From Deltaproteobacteria bacterium (GTDB lineage: Bacteria > Myxococcota_A > Polyangia > Polyangiales > Houyiibacteriaceae), in NCBI GenBank assembly GCA_017644045.1, contig JAEPMI010000007.1, positions 372,001 to 436,000 of the forward strand: 64,000 nt of DNA. Direction: 5' to 3'. The notes beneath the pieces are model-generated. The model ran no database searches. It saw nothing but the letters and a program-made list of their open reading frames with translations, and had not been told where the DNA came from. The position numbers and the translations under genes are program-made. Positions 17,946 to 26,043 of the stretch are shown piece after piece. Every line of letters starts with the position of its first letter. The first letter of the stretch is position 1.

Positions 17946-18395
17946 ATGGCCCCCGAGTGGACCCTCGGTCGTCTCGGCTATCTGGTCGCGCTCCTCTCAC
18001 TCACGCTCGCCCTCATGGCGCTGCGCCCCGCAGGGCTCGCCCTGCTCGCGCCAGCCGTCCTCGCCATCTGCGTCACCCGGCATGCCTTCTGGGTCGACGC
18101 CCTCTGGCTCGCGAGCGTGTCCGCCGCAGCCATCGTGGCGGCCTTCGCGAGGGTCAACGTCGCCCCGTACGGCCTCGGCGGCTCGACCACCCACCTGGCG
18201 GCGATCGAAGCGGAGATGCGCGACGGCCCCATCTTCCACATGGGGCTCGCGATCTACCGCTTCTCGTACAGCACCTTCCTGTTGGTGCTCTTGTTCGCGC
18301 TCCCCGCGCTGCTGGCGCCCTTCGCGCAGTGGATCGTCAACGTGCGAGACCGCTGGTCCCGGCGGAACGCATCCGACCGCCCCACCGAGTTCTGA
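17946..18395 (+). CDS. Small integral membrane protein, unknown function
   Basis: A 149-residue protein with four or so hydrophobic stretches (about 10-45, 50-75, 105-125) and a basic C-terminal end (VRDRWSRRNASDR). No family is recognised. ATG 17946 gives a short N-terminus before the first helix; in-frame GTG codons at 17895 and 17901 would add about 15 residues. It is divergent from the esterase and convergent with the large MYXO-CTERM gene, so it is probably transcribed alone. The 159 bp upstream contains no feature I can name. Confidence 0.6.
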   Translation: MAPEWTLGRLGYLVALLSLTLALMALRPAGLALLAPAVLAICVTRHAFWVDALWLASVSAAAIVAAFARVNVAPYGLGGSTTHLAAIEAEMRDGPIFHMGLAIYRFSYSTFLLVLLFALPALLAPFAQWIVNVRDRWSRRNASDRPTEF

Positions 18396-18431
18396 GGGCC
18401 ACGGCGGAACCGCACGTCGATACGCCGGCGC

Positions 18432-21400
18432 CTACCCGCGCCGGCGCCGAAACATCAGCAGCGCGAGCAGTCCGGCAGCAAATCCCTTGCCCGCTCCGCC
18501 GCCACTGGCCGTGCACCCACCGCCACCAGACCCGGAGTCGTCCGCACCGCCCGCGTCGACGCCGCTGCCGGAGTCCACGGCAGGCACGAACGCATCCGGC
18601 TCTGCGACGAACGCATCCGGCTCTGCGACGAACGCATCCGGCTCTGCGACGAACGCATCCGGCTCTGCGACGAACGCATCCGGCTCTGCGACGAACGCAT
18701 CCGGCACGAAGGCATCGGGCGCTCCGGCATCCATGCATTCCGAAGGCAGAGGCGCCTCGGCCGGACACGTGGTCGCGGTGCCGTCACATGCCTCCGCGGG
18801 ATCACAGGCACCCGTCGACGGACGGCACTCGAACCCAGCGAGCCGGGGCCCGCAGGCACCGTCCATCGCCGCACCGTCCGCGGCCAAGCAGGTCTCACAG
18901 TCGCCATCGCATGCGGTGTCGCAGCACACGCCGCTCACGCAGAACCCCGACGCGCAGTCCGAGACGTCCGAGCAAGGCACTCCCGATGCGTCGTTCCGAA
19001 CGGTCAGGACATGGGTCCACGGCTCGTCGTACGGGGCGATCTCGTCGATGACGACCGCCACGAGGCTACGCCCGCCCCCCGCAGTCCCGACATCGAAGGG
19101 AACGTGGACGTAGGTCCGCGGGATGTCACCGGGGTACACCGAAACGGCCGACCCGACCCGGCTGGCCCCTCGCAATCGCTGGAGCATGAGCGAGTACGTG
19201 CCGGCGACCGAGCCCGCGGTGCCGTAGGCGAGAAAGGCGTCCGTCCCATCGTGGGCGACTCGGATCGCCGAGTAGGAATATCGAGGCGCCGCGGGGTCGT
19301 CGACGCGCGTCCCGACGAGGTCCACCAGGCTGCCGTCCGTGCGGACCCGATTCATGCGGACCGATCCGCCGTCGCGCTCGTCCTCCCAGTAGACCTGGAA
19401 GTCCGTCCCGTCGAAGACGGCCACGGGGTTGGTCTGGTCGAGGTCGCCGGCCGACACCGGAATCCGAGCTGCGTCGAGAATCACTCCAGCCGGGCTCACG
19501 CGGACGGCGAAGATGTCCTGCGCCCTGGCCCCGTTCCCGCTCCAGGCCACGAAGTACTGCCCGCCACCGAACGTGATGGACGGCTCTCCCAGCGCGGGCG
19601 GGGCCGGCAACTCCACGGGGGCGGCCATCAGTGGTGACCCGACGGCGTTGAACGTCATCACCCGGGTGCTGGTGCCGTTGAGGACCGCCATGAAGTTGGT
19701 GCCATCGCCCGCCATGGCCAGCACCTCGGCGGAGCTGGTCGTTGCCGGAGACGAGTCCAGCGGCCCGGTCGAGTCGAAACGTCGCGTGAACGTCAGGTCG
19801 CCCCAGGCCGCGAGGAACGCACCGCTGCCGAACGCCAGATCGACGGAAGGTCGAGCAGCGACGGTCGTGCCGAGCTCGAACCCAGGAAGCAGCGGACCGC
19901 TGGTGTCCACGAGGGCGGCGTGGACCTCGTTCGTCTCGACGTACCTGAGATAGCTGACCGCGAAGGCACCGCCCCCGTACGCGACATCTGGCTGCCCATG
20001 TTGCGAGTAGCGGTCGGTGACGTAGCCGAGCGGGGTGAGCGCGAAGAGGTCACCCGTGAGGTCCATGCGCGACAGCGAGGGCGAGGGAGTCCCGTTCTCG
20101 AGATAGGTGCACGCGGTAGGAGAGACGCAGTGGAAGCGCGCGCGATTCAGGTTGTCGTCCGCTCCCGAGACGATCGTGCCGAGCGTGCCCGAGGCATCGA
20201 GAACCGCGCGGCCGTAGTCACTCGTGAAGAAAGGGCCTCGCAGATCGACCAGCACCGAGCCACCGGGAATGGGTACGAACTGGGCGCTTCGGGCAACCGC
20301 ACCGATGGCGATGGGGGTCATCGTTGCATCGACCTCGCCGGAGGCGGTGTGGAAGAGGATCTCCAGGTCCGGCGTGGTCGCGTCGCCGTGATTGACGTAG
20401 CTCACGTAGCCGTCCGTGCCCCACGGGAAACCCGCGAACGACCCCATGACCTCGGGGCCGACACCGGACGAGTCGAGCGACCGGTGGAAGTAGCTCGTCG
20501 CCGTGTCGTCGTAGTACGTGAAGATGCAGCTCGGCCCGCTGCACATCAGGCGGGGGAATCGGTCGTAGGCCGGCGCCGCGAACTGGCCGGTCTCGACGCC
20601 GTCGGGCGTATAGAACACGAAGCGACGGCCGAGAGCATCGTCGAAGAGGATGACGTAGCCGGTCGAGATCGGGGCGATGACGAGCTCGTCGTCGCTCGCC
20701 ACCGGATAGCTGACGACCGTGGCGAACGTCTCGGCGTCGAAGAACTCCAATAGCCGGTCCTCCCGGAAGACGCAGCGGGTCCCGGAGGTGCAGGCGACCT
20801 GGGGAAGGTCGTTGTCGAGCCGTCGGTAGTCGGGAGAGAAGGTCGAGGTGGTCGTGTCGAGCGACCAGAGGTAGTAGTCGGACGAGCCTCGAGTCACCAC
20901 GATCTCACGGGTCGGCGCGGTGGGCGCGACCACGAGCTCGGTCGCCGTGTGGCTTCGCACCGTGAACGCCACGGGCACCGGCGGGTCCAGCGGTTCCAAG
21001 GTCCCGATCACCGGGTCCAGCACGGCGGGGTAGCGGCTGCCCATCCACACCCCCTCTGGGACGGTGAGGGTGATCGAGCCCTGATCCCATTGCGGAGCGA
21101 CCGTGGTCTGGGCGCCGCTGGCATCGATCCAGGTGCCCTGTCCGTAGGTCAGCAGCCCCTCGCCGACGCGCAACGCCAGTCCGCGCTCGGTGGACGCGAC
21201 CAACTCACCGTCGGGGACCTCCACCCGCACCACGAGCGGGCCGCTACCCTGCGGACTCGTCCCGAACCGCCAGCGTTGCTCGACACCCGCCACGTGCGGC
21301 CGGACCTCTTCGACGACGGTGTCGAACACCCGCTCGACCCCGTCCTCCCCCCTCCGCAGCTGGCCGTCCCCGACCAGCATTTCGTGGGAGCCGACGTTCA

Positions 21401-21593
21401 CCGACCGGGTGCGCAGAACAGCGTCACCCACCGCCAACTTCCCATCCAGATGAAGAGCGGCATCCCCATTGAGAACCAGCACGCTCACCGGTGCCTCACG
21501 TGTTGCAGCAGGTGTGCCCCGGGGCTCGGACGCCCGGCAACCGAAGACGACCAGCAACACAGAAAGCAACGTATGGATGTGGAACCGGCTCAT
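18432..21593 (-). CDS. Large surface lipoprotein with Cys-rich module and MYXO-CTERM-type tail
   Basis: A 1053-residue secreted protein. N-terminal signal peptide with lipobox VFGC; long beta-rich body (about 30-900) with repeated segments such as GGGAFAVSYLRY, FGSGAFLAAWG and FGGGQYFVAWSG, which look like beta-propeller blades; a Cys-rich module (SDCASGFCVSGVCCDTACDG and following, about 935-1000) common in myxobacterial surface proteins; six PDAFVAE heptads; and a C-terminal GGGGCTASGG, hydrophobic helix and RRRRG. The ends point to surface anchoring. ATG 21593 is chosen as the start of the signal peptide. It is divergent from the pseudokinase operon, with a perfect inverted repeat between them. 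Confidence 0.88.
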   Translation of the reverse strand: MSRFHIHTLLSVLLVVFGCRASEPRGTPAATREAPVSVLVLNGDAALHLDGKLAVGDAVLRTRSVNVGSHEMLVGDGQLRRGEDGVERVFDTVVEEVRPHVAGVEQRWRFGTSPQGSGPLVVRVEVPDGELVASTERGLALRVGEGLLTYGQGTWIDASGAQTTVAPQWDQGSITLTVPEGVWMGSRYPAVLDPVIGTLEPLDPPVPVAFTVRSHTATELVVAPTAPTREIVVTRGSSDYYLWSLDTTTSTFSPDYRRLDNDLPQVACTSGTRCVFREDRLLEFFDAETFATVVSYPVASDDELVIAPISTGYVILFDDALGRRFVFYTPDGVETGQFAAPAYDRFPRLMCSGPSCIFTYYDDTATSYFHRSLDSSGVGPEVMGSFAGFPWGTDGYVSYVNHGDATTPDLEILFHTASGEVDATMTPIAIGAVARSAQFVPIPGGSVLVDLRGPFFTSDYGRAVLDASGTLGTIVSGADDNLNRARFHCVSPTACTYLENGTPSPSLSRMDLTGDLFALTPLGYVTDRYSQHGQPDVAYGGGAFAVSYLRYVETNEVHAALVDTSGPLLPGFELGTTVAARPSVDLAFGSGAFLAAWGDLTFTRRFDSTGPLDSSPATTSSAEVLAMAGDGTNFMAVLNGTSTRVMTFNAVGSPLMAAPVELPAPPALGEPSITFGGGQYFVAWSGNGARAQDIFAVRVSPAGVILDAARIPVSAGDLDQTNPVAVFDGTDFQVYWEDERDGGSVRMNRVRTDGSLVDLVGTRVDDPAAPRYSYSAIRVAHDGTDAFLAYGTAGSVAGTYSLMLQRLRGASRVGSAVSVYPGDIPRTYVHVPFDVGTAGGGRSLVAVVIDEIAPYDEPWTHVLTVRNDASGVPCSDVSDCASGFCVSGVCCDTACDGDCETCLAADGAAMDGACGPRLAGFECRPSTGACDPAEACDGTATTCPAEAPLPSECMDAGAPDAFVPDAFVAEPDAFVAEPDAFVAEPDAFVAEPDAFVAEPDAFVPAVDSGSGVDAGGADDSGSGGGGCTASGGGAGKGFAAGLLALLMFRRRRG
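18586..18705 (-). repeat. 21-bp tandem repeat inside MYXO-CTERM gene
   Basis: About 5.7 almost identical copies of a 21-bp unit encode the PDAFVAE heptads just before the C-terminal sorting signal. The nucleotide identity of the units suggests recent expansion and possible length variation of the stalk. Confidence 0.95.
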
Positions 21594-21687
21594 CCCCCGA
21601 TGGTAGCAACCGACCAGCGTCTCCGGACGCATTTCCCCCAGAATTCACACAGCGTCAAAGCACGTTGATTCCGCAAACTTACCGACC

Positions 21688-21709
21688 ATCTCACCACTAT
21701 TGGTGAGAT
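21688..21709. promoter_or_regulatory. Perfect inverted repeat between divergent genes
   Basis: ATCTCACCA and TGGTGAGAT pair perfectly around CTAT. The site lies in a locally AT-richer intergenic region, 94 bp before the large surface-protein gene and 109 bp before the pseudokinase operon. It could be a repressor operator serving both promoters or an RNA hairpin. Confidence 0.5.
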
Positions 21710-21802
21710 CGAGGCGCACTGCTCGCGCATGGGCTCCGGGCGACGCCCCGGATGGCCGAAGCCCCCGACCCACGCCCCCCACTGGCGAGGGTCGGTTTCG
21801 GG

Positions 21803-21808
21803 TATGCT
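21803..21808 (+). promoter_or_regulatory. -10-like box TATGCT before pseudokinase operon
   Basis: TATGCT ends ten bases before GTG 21819. If used, the transcript would be leaderless or nearly so, and the alternative ATG at 21804 would lie inside the promoter. Confidence 0.35.
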
Positions 21809-21818
21809 CGGCGGCCCG

Positions 21819-22835
21819 GTGGTCACCTACGTCGAGCTCAAATGCCCCCGCTGCGGCGCGCCGCTCCCGAGCACGGCTCCCACGGGCGAGATGCACTGCA
21901 CCTACTGCGCGGCGCCGCTCGTGCCGAGCGCCGGCGGTGTGCGGCTCCAGAAGGTGATCGACCCCGCCGACCTGCCCGATCCCGACCGCCCGCGGCTCTG
22001 GCTCGGCGGTCGCCGCTACGTGCTCCTCGGACACCTCGGCTCCGGTGAAGGCTCGGAGGTCTTCCTCGGTCGCCGCGACCATCGGCTCGCCGAGCAGGTC
22101 GTGGTGAAGGTCATGCGGGCCCGTGAAGACCAGGACCTGATGGCCCACGAGTTCGACGTGCTGCAGAAGCTGCAGCGGGCGACGCACCAGGGCGCGCACC
22201 ACTTCACGCGACTGCTGCCCGAGCCCATCGCCCACGGCGAAGCGCGCCTCGGCGTGAAGGGCAACGAGGGTCTCCACACCGCGACGGTCATCCGCCATTC
22301 GCCGGGCTTCGTGCACGACTTCGACGAGGTCCGCGCGGCCCACCCGAAGGGCATTCACGGCACCGCGACCGTCTGGATCTGGAAGCGCATCCTCGAGATC
22401 CTCGCGTGGATGCACCAGACCGGCTGGGTGCACGGCGCGATCCTGCCGAAGCACCTGCTGGTCCACGCGCGCGACCATGGCGTGCGGCTCATCGGCTTCT
22501 CGCGCGCGGCCCGCCGCGGCCAGCCGCTGAAGGCCTTCACGGCGAACGCGAAGGCCTTCTACCCGGCCGCGGTCTGGGAAGGCGGACCCGCCAGTCCGGC
22601 CACCGACCTGACGATGAGCGCGCGGAGCATGCTCTGGCTCGTCGGCAGCGGTCAGATCGGCGCGAAGGTGAGCGACGTGCCGAAGCCGCTCGCGGATCTG
22701 CTGATGCGCGTCGCCGGTGACGACGCCGGCGGCGAGACCGACGCCTGGGCGCTCCTCGAGACCGTGAAGTCGGTCGCGCGCGAGGCCTTCGGTCCACCGA
22801 AGTACGTGCCCTTCCCGATGCCGGGCTGGGACTGA
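21819..22835 (+). CDS. Zinc-ribbon pseudokinase, first gene of four-gene operon
   Basis: A 338-residue protein. An N-terminal zinc ribbon has CPRCG (Cys9, Cys12) and CTYCA (Cys27, Cys30). A protein-kinase fold follows: glycine loop GHLGSGEGSEVFL (71-83) and VAIK-type Lys97 (VVVKVM) are kept, but the catalytic loop reads VHGAILPKHLL where active kinases have HRDLKPxNIL, and DFG is replaced by GFS (LIGFSRA). Catalytic Asp, Mg-binding Asn and DFG Asp are thus all lost, so it should bind nucleotide or partners but not phosphorylate. GTG 21819 is preferred because of the -10 box; ATG 21804 is the alternative. Two vWA genes and a PurA homologue follow with minimal spacing. Cytoplasmic, no signal peptide. 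Confidence 0.82.
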   Translation: MVTYVELKCPRCGAPLPSTAPTGEMHCTYCAAPLVPSAGGVRLQKVIDPADLPDPDRPRLWLGGRRYVLLGHLGSGEGSEVFLGRRDHRLAEQVVVKVMRAREDQDLMAHEFDVLQKLQRATHQGAHHFTRLLPEPIAHGEARLGVKGNEGLHTATVIRHSPGFVHDFDEVRAAHPKGIHGTATVWIWKRILEILAWMHQTGWVHGAILPKHLLVHARDHGVRLIGFSRAARRGQPLKAFTANAKAFYPAAVWEGGPASPATDLTMSARSMLWLVGSGQIGAKVSDVPKPLADLLMRVAGDDAGGETDAWALLETVKSVAREAFGPPKYVPFPMPGWD

Positions 22836-22860
22836 GAGAGACGAAGAAGGGGAACAGACG

Positions 22861-23742
22861 ATGGGTTACGGGTCCTACAGTTACGAAGCGCACAAGGCGA
22901 TCACCTCGAGCCGGAAGGGGAAGTCCGCGCAGGCCGTGTTCACGGGCTCGAAGGTCGATCCGGGGATGGATCCCAAGGGCGTGAAGTTCCGCGAGTCGCG
23001 CGACTCGGACGACAACCCCAACTCGCTCGGCATCGTCTTCGCGCTCGACATCAGCGGATCGATGTCGTCCATCCCGGTCCAGATCGCGACCGAGCAGCTG
23101 CCCGGCTTCATGAAGCTGCTCACCGACTGCGACGTGCCCGACCCGCAGGTGCTCTTCATGGCGCTCACCGACGTGGTCGGCGACGGTCGGCCGCTCCAGG
23201 TCGGCCAGTTCGAGACCACGGCCGAGCTCATGGACCAGTGGCTCACCCGCTGCGTGCTCAAGGGCGGCGGCAACGAGCTCTACGAGCTGGCCCTCCACTT
23301 CTGCGCCCGCCACACGGCGATGGACTGCTGGGAGCAGCGGCAGAAGAAGGGGTACCTCTTCATGACCGGCGACGAGCCCTCGAACACCACGTTGAAGGCC
23401 GACCTGGTGAAGAAGTGGATCGGCACCGACGTGCAGGACATGCCGCTGAGCGGCGTCGTCGATGAGCTGAAGAAGACCTTCCACCCCTTCTTCGTGATTC
23501 CGGACGAGCGCCGCGGGAACAACGTCGGCGGCTTCTGGCGCGAGTACCTCGGCGACTACGTGGTCGTCCTCAACGACCCGATCGACACCTGCGCCGCGTC
23601 CGCCGCGCTCGTCGCCCTCGGCGAGGGTCGCGTGAAGCTCGGTGAGCTCGAGCAGAAGCTCGTCGCCGCCGGCACCGCCGCCGACCGCGCGGCCCACGTG
23701 GTGACGGCCGTGACGCCGTGGGCTGAGGCGCACACCGGCTGA
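22861..23742 (+). CDS. Cytoplasmic vWA-domain protein A of pseudokinase operon
   Basis: A 293-residue protein without signal peptide. It begins MGYGSYSYEAHKAI, a signature shared with the next gene. The vWA domain carries an intact MIDAS DISGS in FALDISGSMSSIP (about residue 60), with further landmarks PQVLFMALTDV and GYLFMTGDEP. It has a strong Shine-Dalgarno sequence (GAAGAAGGGGA) in the 25 bp after the pseudokinase. The stop TGA shares its last base with the ATG of the next gene. vWA proteins without secretion signals commonly act with MoxR/AAA, kinase or phosphatase modules as metal-dependent scaffolds; here the partners appear to be the pseudokinase and the PurA-like enzyme. Confidence 0.82.
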   Translation: MGYGSYSYEAHKAITSSRKGKSAQAVFTGSKVDPGMDPKGVKFRESRDSDDNPNSLGIVFALDISGSMSSIPVQIATEQLPGFMKLLTDCDVPDPQVLFMALTDVVGDGRPLQVGQFETTAELMDQWLTRCVLKGGGNELYELALHFCARHTAMDCWEQRQKKGYLFMTGDEPSNTTLKADLVKKWIGTDVQDMPLSGVVDELKKTFHPFFVIPDERRGNNVGGFWREYLGDYVVVLNDPIDTCAASAALVALGEGRVKLGELEQKLVAAGTAADRAAHVVTAVTPWAEAHTG

Positions 23743-24722
23743 TGGGCTACGGCTCCTACAGCTACGAGGCGCACACCGCGCTGACGACCGCGCGCTCGAC
23801 GCGCTCGCGGCAGGAGGTCTTCTCGCAGCGCGAGTGCCACCCCCTGATGGATCCGAAGGGTGTCCATCTCCGCGAGGCGCGCGACAGCGCCGAGCACCCC
23901 GAGTCGCTCGGCATCGCCTTCGCGCTCGACGTCACCGGCTCGATGGGCCGCATCCCCGAGCAGCTCGCCAAGGAGGACCTGCCGCAGTTCATGCAGCTCC
24001 TCGGCGAGCTCGGGGTGGCCCACCCGCAGGTGCTCTTCATGGGCGTCGGCGACGCGTTCGGCGATCGCGCGCCGCTGCAGGTCGGGCAGTTCGAGTCGAC
24101 CGCCGAGCTCATGGACCAGTGGCTCACCAGCTGCTGGATCGAAGGCGGCGGCGGCCACGGCGACATGGAGAGCTACGAGCTCGCCATGTACTTCGCTGCG
24201 CGCCACGTGGACATGGACTGCTATCGGAAGCGCGGGCAGCGTGGCTACCTCTTCCTCACCGGCGACGAGAAGCCCTACCCGCAGGTCTCCCACAAGGCCG
24301 TGGCGAAGGTGATGGGCGACGAGCTCACGCAGGACATCCCCACGGCCGCGATCGTCGAGGAGTTGCACCACCAGTTCGAGCCCTTCTTCCTGATCCCCGA
24401 TCTGGAGCGGCGCGCGACCTGCGAGCGACCGTGGCGTGACCTGCTCGGCGACCGCGTCATCGCGCTCGAAAGCCCCGACGACACCTGCGTGGTCGCCGCG
24501 AGCCTCATCGCGCTCGGCGAAGGCATCCGCGACCTCGACGGGATCGTGAAGCACCTCCGGAGCACCGGGATCGAGCAGCGACGCATCGGGATGATCGCTC
24601 GCGCGCTGATGCCCTTCGCCTCGAGCGTCGGGCGCGACGGAGCGCCGAGCCCGGTGATCGACGAGTCGGTCGAGCTCCCGACCGAGCACGGCGGCGAGAC
24701 GCGGCACCGCCGCGCCGGATGA
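23742..24722 (+). CDS. Cytoplasmic vWA-domain protein B of pseudokinase operon
   Basis: A 326-residue paralogue of the preceding gene, starting MGYGSYSYEAHTAL. The MIDAS reads DVTGS in FALDVTGSMGRIP, so the first Ser of DxSxS is replaced by Thr, a substitution seen in some functional vWA domains. Shared blocks include PLQVGQFE(S/T)TAELMDQWLT and GYLFLTGDE. It differs by an extra Gly/His insertion near WIEGGGGHGDME and a longer polar C-terminus. The one-base overlap with gene A and four-base overlap with the PurA homologue indicate tight coupling. Two diverged copies suggest a heteromeric vWA complex; inference. Confidence 0.82.
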   Translation: MGYGSYSYEAHTALTTARSTRSRQEVFSQRECHPLMDPKGVHLREARDSAEHPESLGIAFALDVTGSMGRIPEQLAKEDLPQFMQLLGELGVAHPQVLFMGVGDAFGDRAPLQVGQFESTAELMDQWLTSCWIEGGGGHGDMESYELAMYFAARHVDMDCYRKRGQRGYLFLTGDEKPYPQVSHKAVAKVMGDELTQDIPTAAIVEELHHQFEPFFLIPDLERRATCERPWRDLLGDRVIALESPDDTCVVAASLIALGEGIRDLDGIVKHLRSTGIEQRRIGMIARALMPFASSVGRDGAPSPVIDESVELPTEHGGETRHRRAG

Positions 24723-25996
24723 GCGACCCGCGCGCCTTCATCGTCGTCGGCCTGGGTTTCGGCGACTGCGGCAAGGGCACGGTCACCGACCACCTGGTCC
24801 GCGAGGGCGGCGCGGCGTTGGTCGTACGCTTCAACGGCGGCGGCCAAGCGGGACACAACGTGGTCCTGCCGGATGGCCGCCACCACACCTTCTCGCAGCT
24901 CGGGGCCGGCACCTTCGCCGGCGCGCGCACGCACCTGGCCGACACGGTGGTCGTCCACCCGAGCGCGCTGCTGGTCGAGGCGCGCGTGCTCGCGGCCAAG
25001 GGCGTGGACGACCCGCTCGGCCGACTGACCCTCTCGCGACGCTGCCGCGTCACCACGCCCTTCCATCAGTCCGCCGGCCGGCTCCGCGAGCTGGCGCGCG
25101 GAGCGAACGCCCACGGCACCTGCGGCGTCGGTGTGGGCGAGACCGTGCGCGACTCGCTCGACCACCCGGACGACGTGCTGGTCACGGCCGACCTCGCATT
25201 TCCGACGAACCCACTGCTGGGAAAGCTCGAGCGCATCCGGCAGCGACTGCTCGGCGCCGCGCCCGACCTCGATCACGCCGAACGCGACCTCCTCGAGGAC
25301 TCCGAGGTCGCCGCCCGCTGGCTCGAGCAGATCGGGGCGTTCCGGGAGCGCGCGCGACTGGTCGACGACGCCGAGGTCGCCAGTGGCATCACGAGCGACG
25401 TGGTCTTCGAGGGCGCGCAAGGCATCCTCCTCGACGAGCACGTCGGCTTCCATCCGCACACGACCTGGTCCACCTGCACGAGCGCTTGGGCCGAGCGCTG
25501 GCTCGACGATCATTCGCTCGCCCACGCGCCCGTTCGGGTCGGCGTCACCCGCACCACCCTCACCCGACACGGCGCGGGCCCGCTCCCGTCCGCGGACCGA
25601 GCGCTGACCAACGCCCTCGCGGAACCCCACAACGGCGCAGAGGGCTGGCAGGGCGCGTTTCGTGTCGGCTGGCTCGACCTGCCGCTGCTCCGCTACGCGA
25701 TCGCGGCGAACGGCGGTCTCGATGCCCTCGCGCTCACGCACCTGGATCGCCTGGGCGCGCTCGACGACTGGCAGGTCGTGCGCGCCTACCCCGAAGCGCT
25801 CGAAGTGCAGGCCGACCTGGAGGCGCAAGGCGCGCTGACGCGGCGCCTCTCCGAGGCCCAGCCGACCCTCGAGCCCCTCGCGCCCGAGGCACTCGCGGCC
25901 TTCGACGACTGGCTCGAGCGGGAGACCGAGGTCCCCGTCGGCCTCGTGTCGCACGGCCCGACCTACGCCGACAAGCGGCTCCGGGGCGCCTGGTAG
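24719..25996 (+). CDS. Divergent adenylosuccinate synthetase (PurA) homologue
   Basis: A 425-residue PurA-fold protein. Adenylosuccinate synthetase joins IMP and aspartate using GTP. Kept features: the P-loop GFGDCGKGT with catalytic Asp16 and Lys19 (usual form GDEGKG), RFNGGGQAGHNV with the catalytic His46, and EGAQGILLDEHVGFHPHTT (231-249). Changed features: Glu-to-Cys in the P-loop, Asn-to-Gln in GGxNAGH, and the aspartate loop, normally TTGRxRR before GWLD, is here GWQGAFRVGWLD with only one Arg left. The Asp base separates it from phage PurZ as I know that family. It probably uses an altered amino-acid or nucleotide substrate. ATGA overlap with vWA gene B makes it part of the operon. Confidence 0.8.
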   Translation: MSDPRAFIVVGLGFGDCGKGTVTDHLVREGGAALVVRFNGGGQAGHNVVLPDGRHHTFSQLGAGTFAGARTHLADTVVVHPSALLVEARVLAAKGVDDPLGRLTLSRRCRVTTPFHQSAGRLRELARGANAHGTCGVGVGETVRDSLDHPDDVLVTADLAFPTNPLLGKLERIRQRLLGAAPDLDHAERDLLEDSEVAARWLEQIGAFRERARLVDDAEVASGITSDVVFEGAQGILLDEHVGFHPHTTWSTCTSAWAERWLDDHSLAHAPVRVGVTRTTLTRHGAGPLPSADRALTNALAEPHNGAEGWQGAFRVGWLDLPLLRYAIAANGGLDALALTHLDRLGALDDWQVVRAYPEALEVQADLEAQGALTRRLSEAQPTLEPLAPEALAAFDDWLERETEVPVGLVSHGPTYADKRLRGAW

Positions 25997-26043
25997 CGCC
26001 CCTCGCTGGACGAGTCCCGCTCCGTCGCGCCATGCTGAGCGGG

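Noticed and set aside
18586-18705. Possible CRISPR array
   Set aside because: The 21-bp units are contiguous with no spacers and encode in-frame protein heptads.
17429-19051. 540-residue Arg/Pro/Ser-rich plus-strand frame
   Set aside because: It crosses the ends of three well-supported genes on both strands and has typical off-frame composition.
24719-25996. Phage-type PurZ (2-aminoadenine pathway)
   Set aside because: The catalytic Asp of PurA is retained and no phage genes, MazZ-like or DatZ-like enzymes lie nearby.
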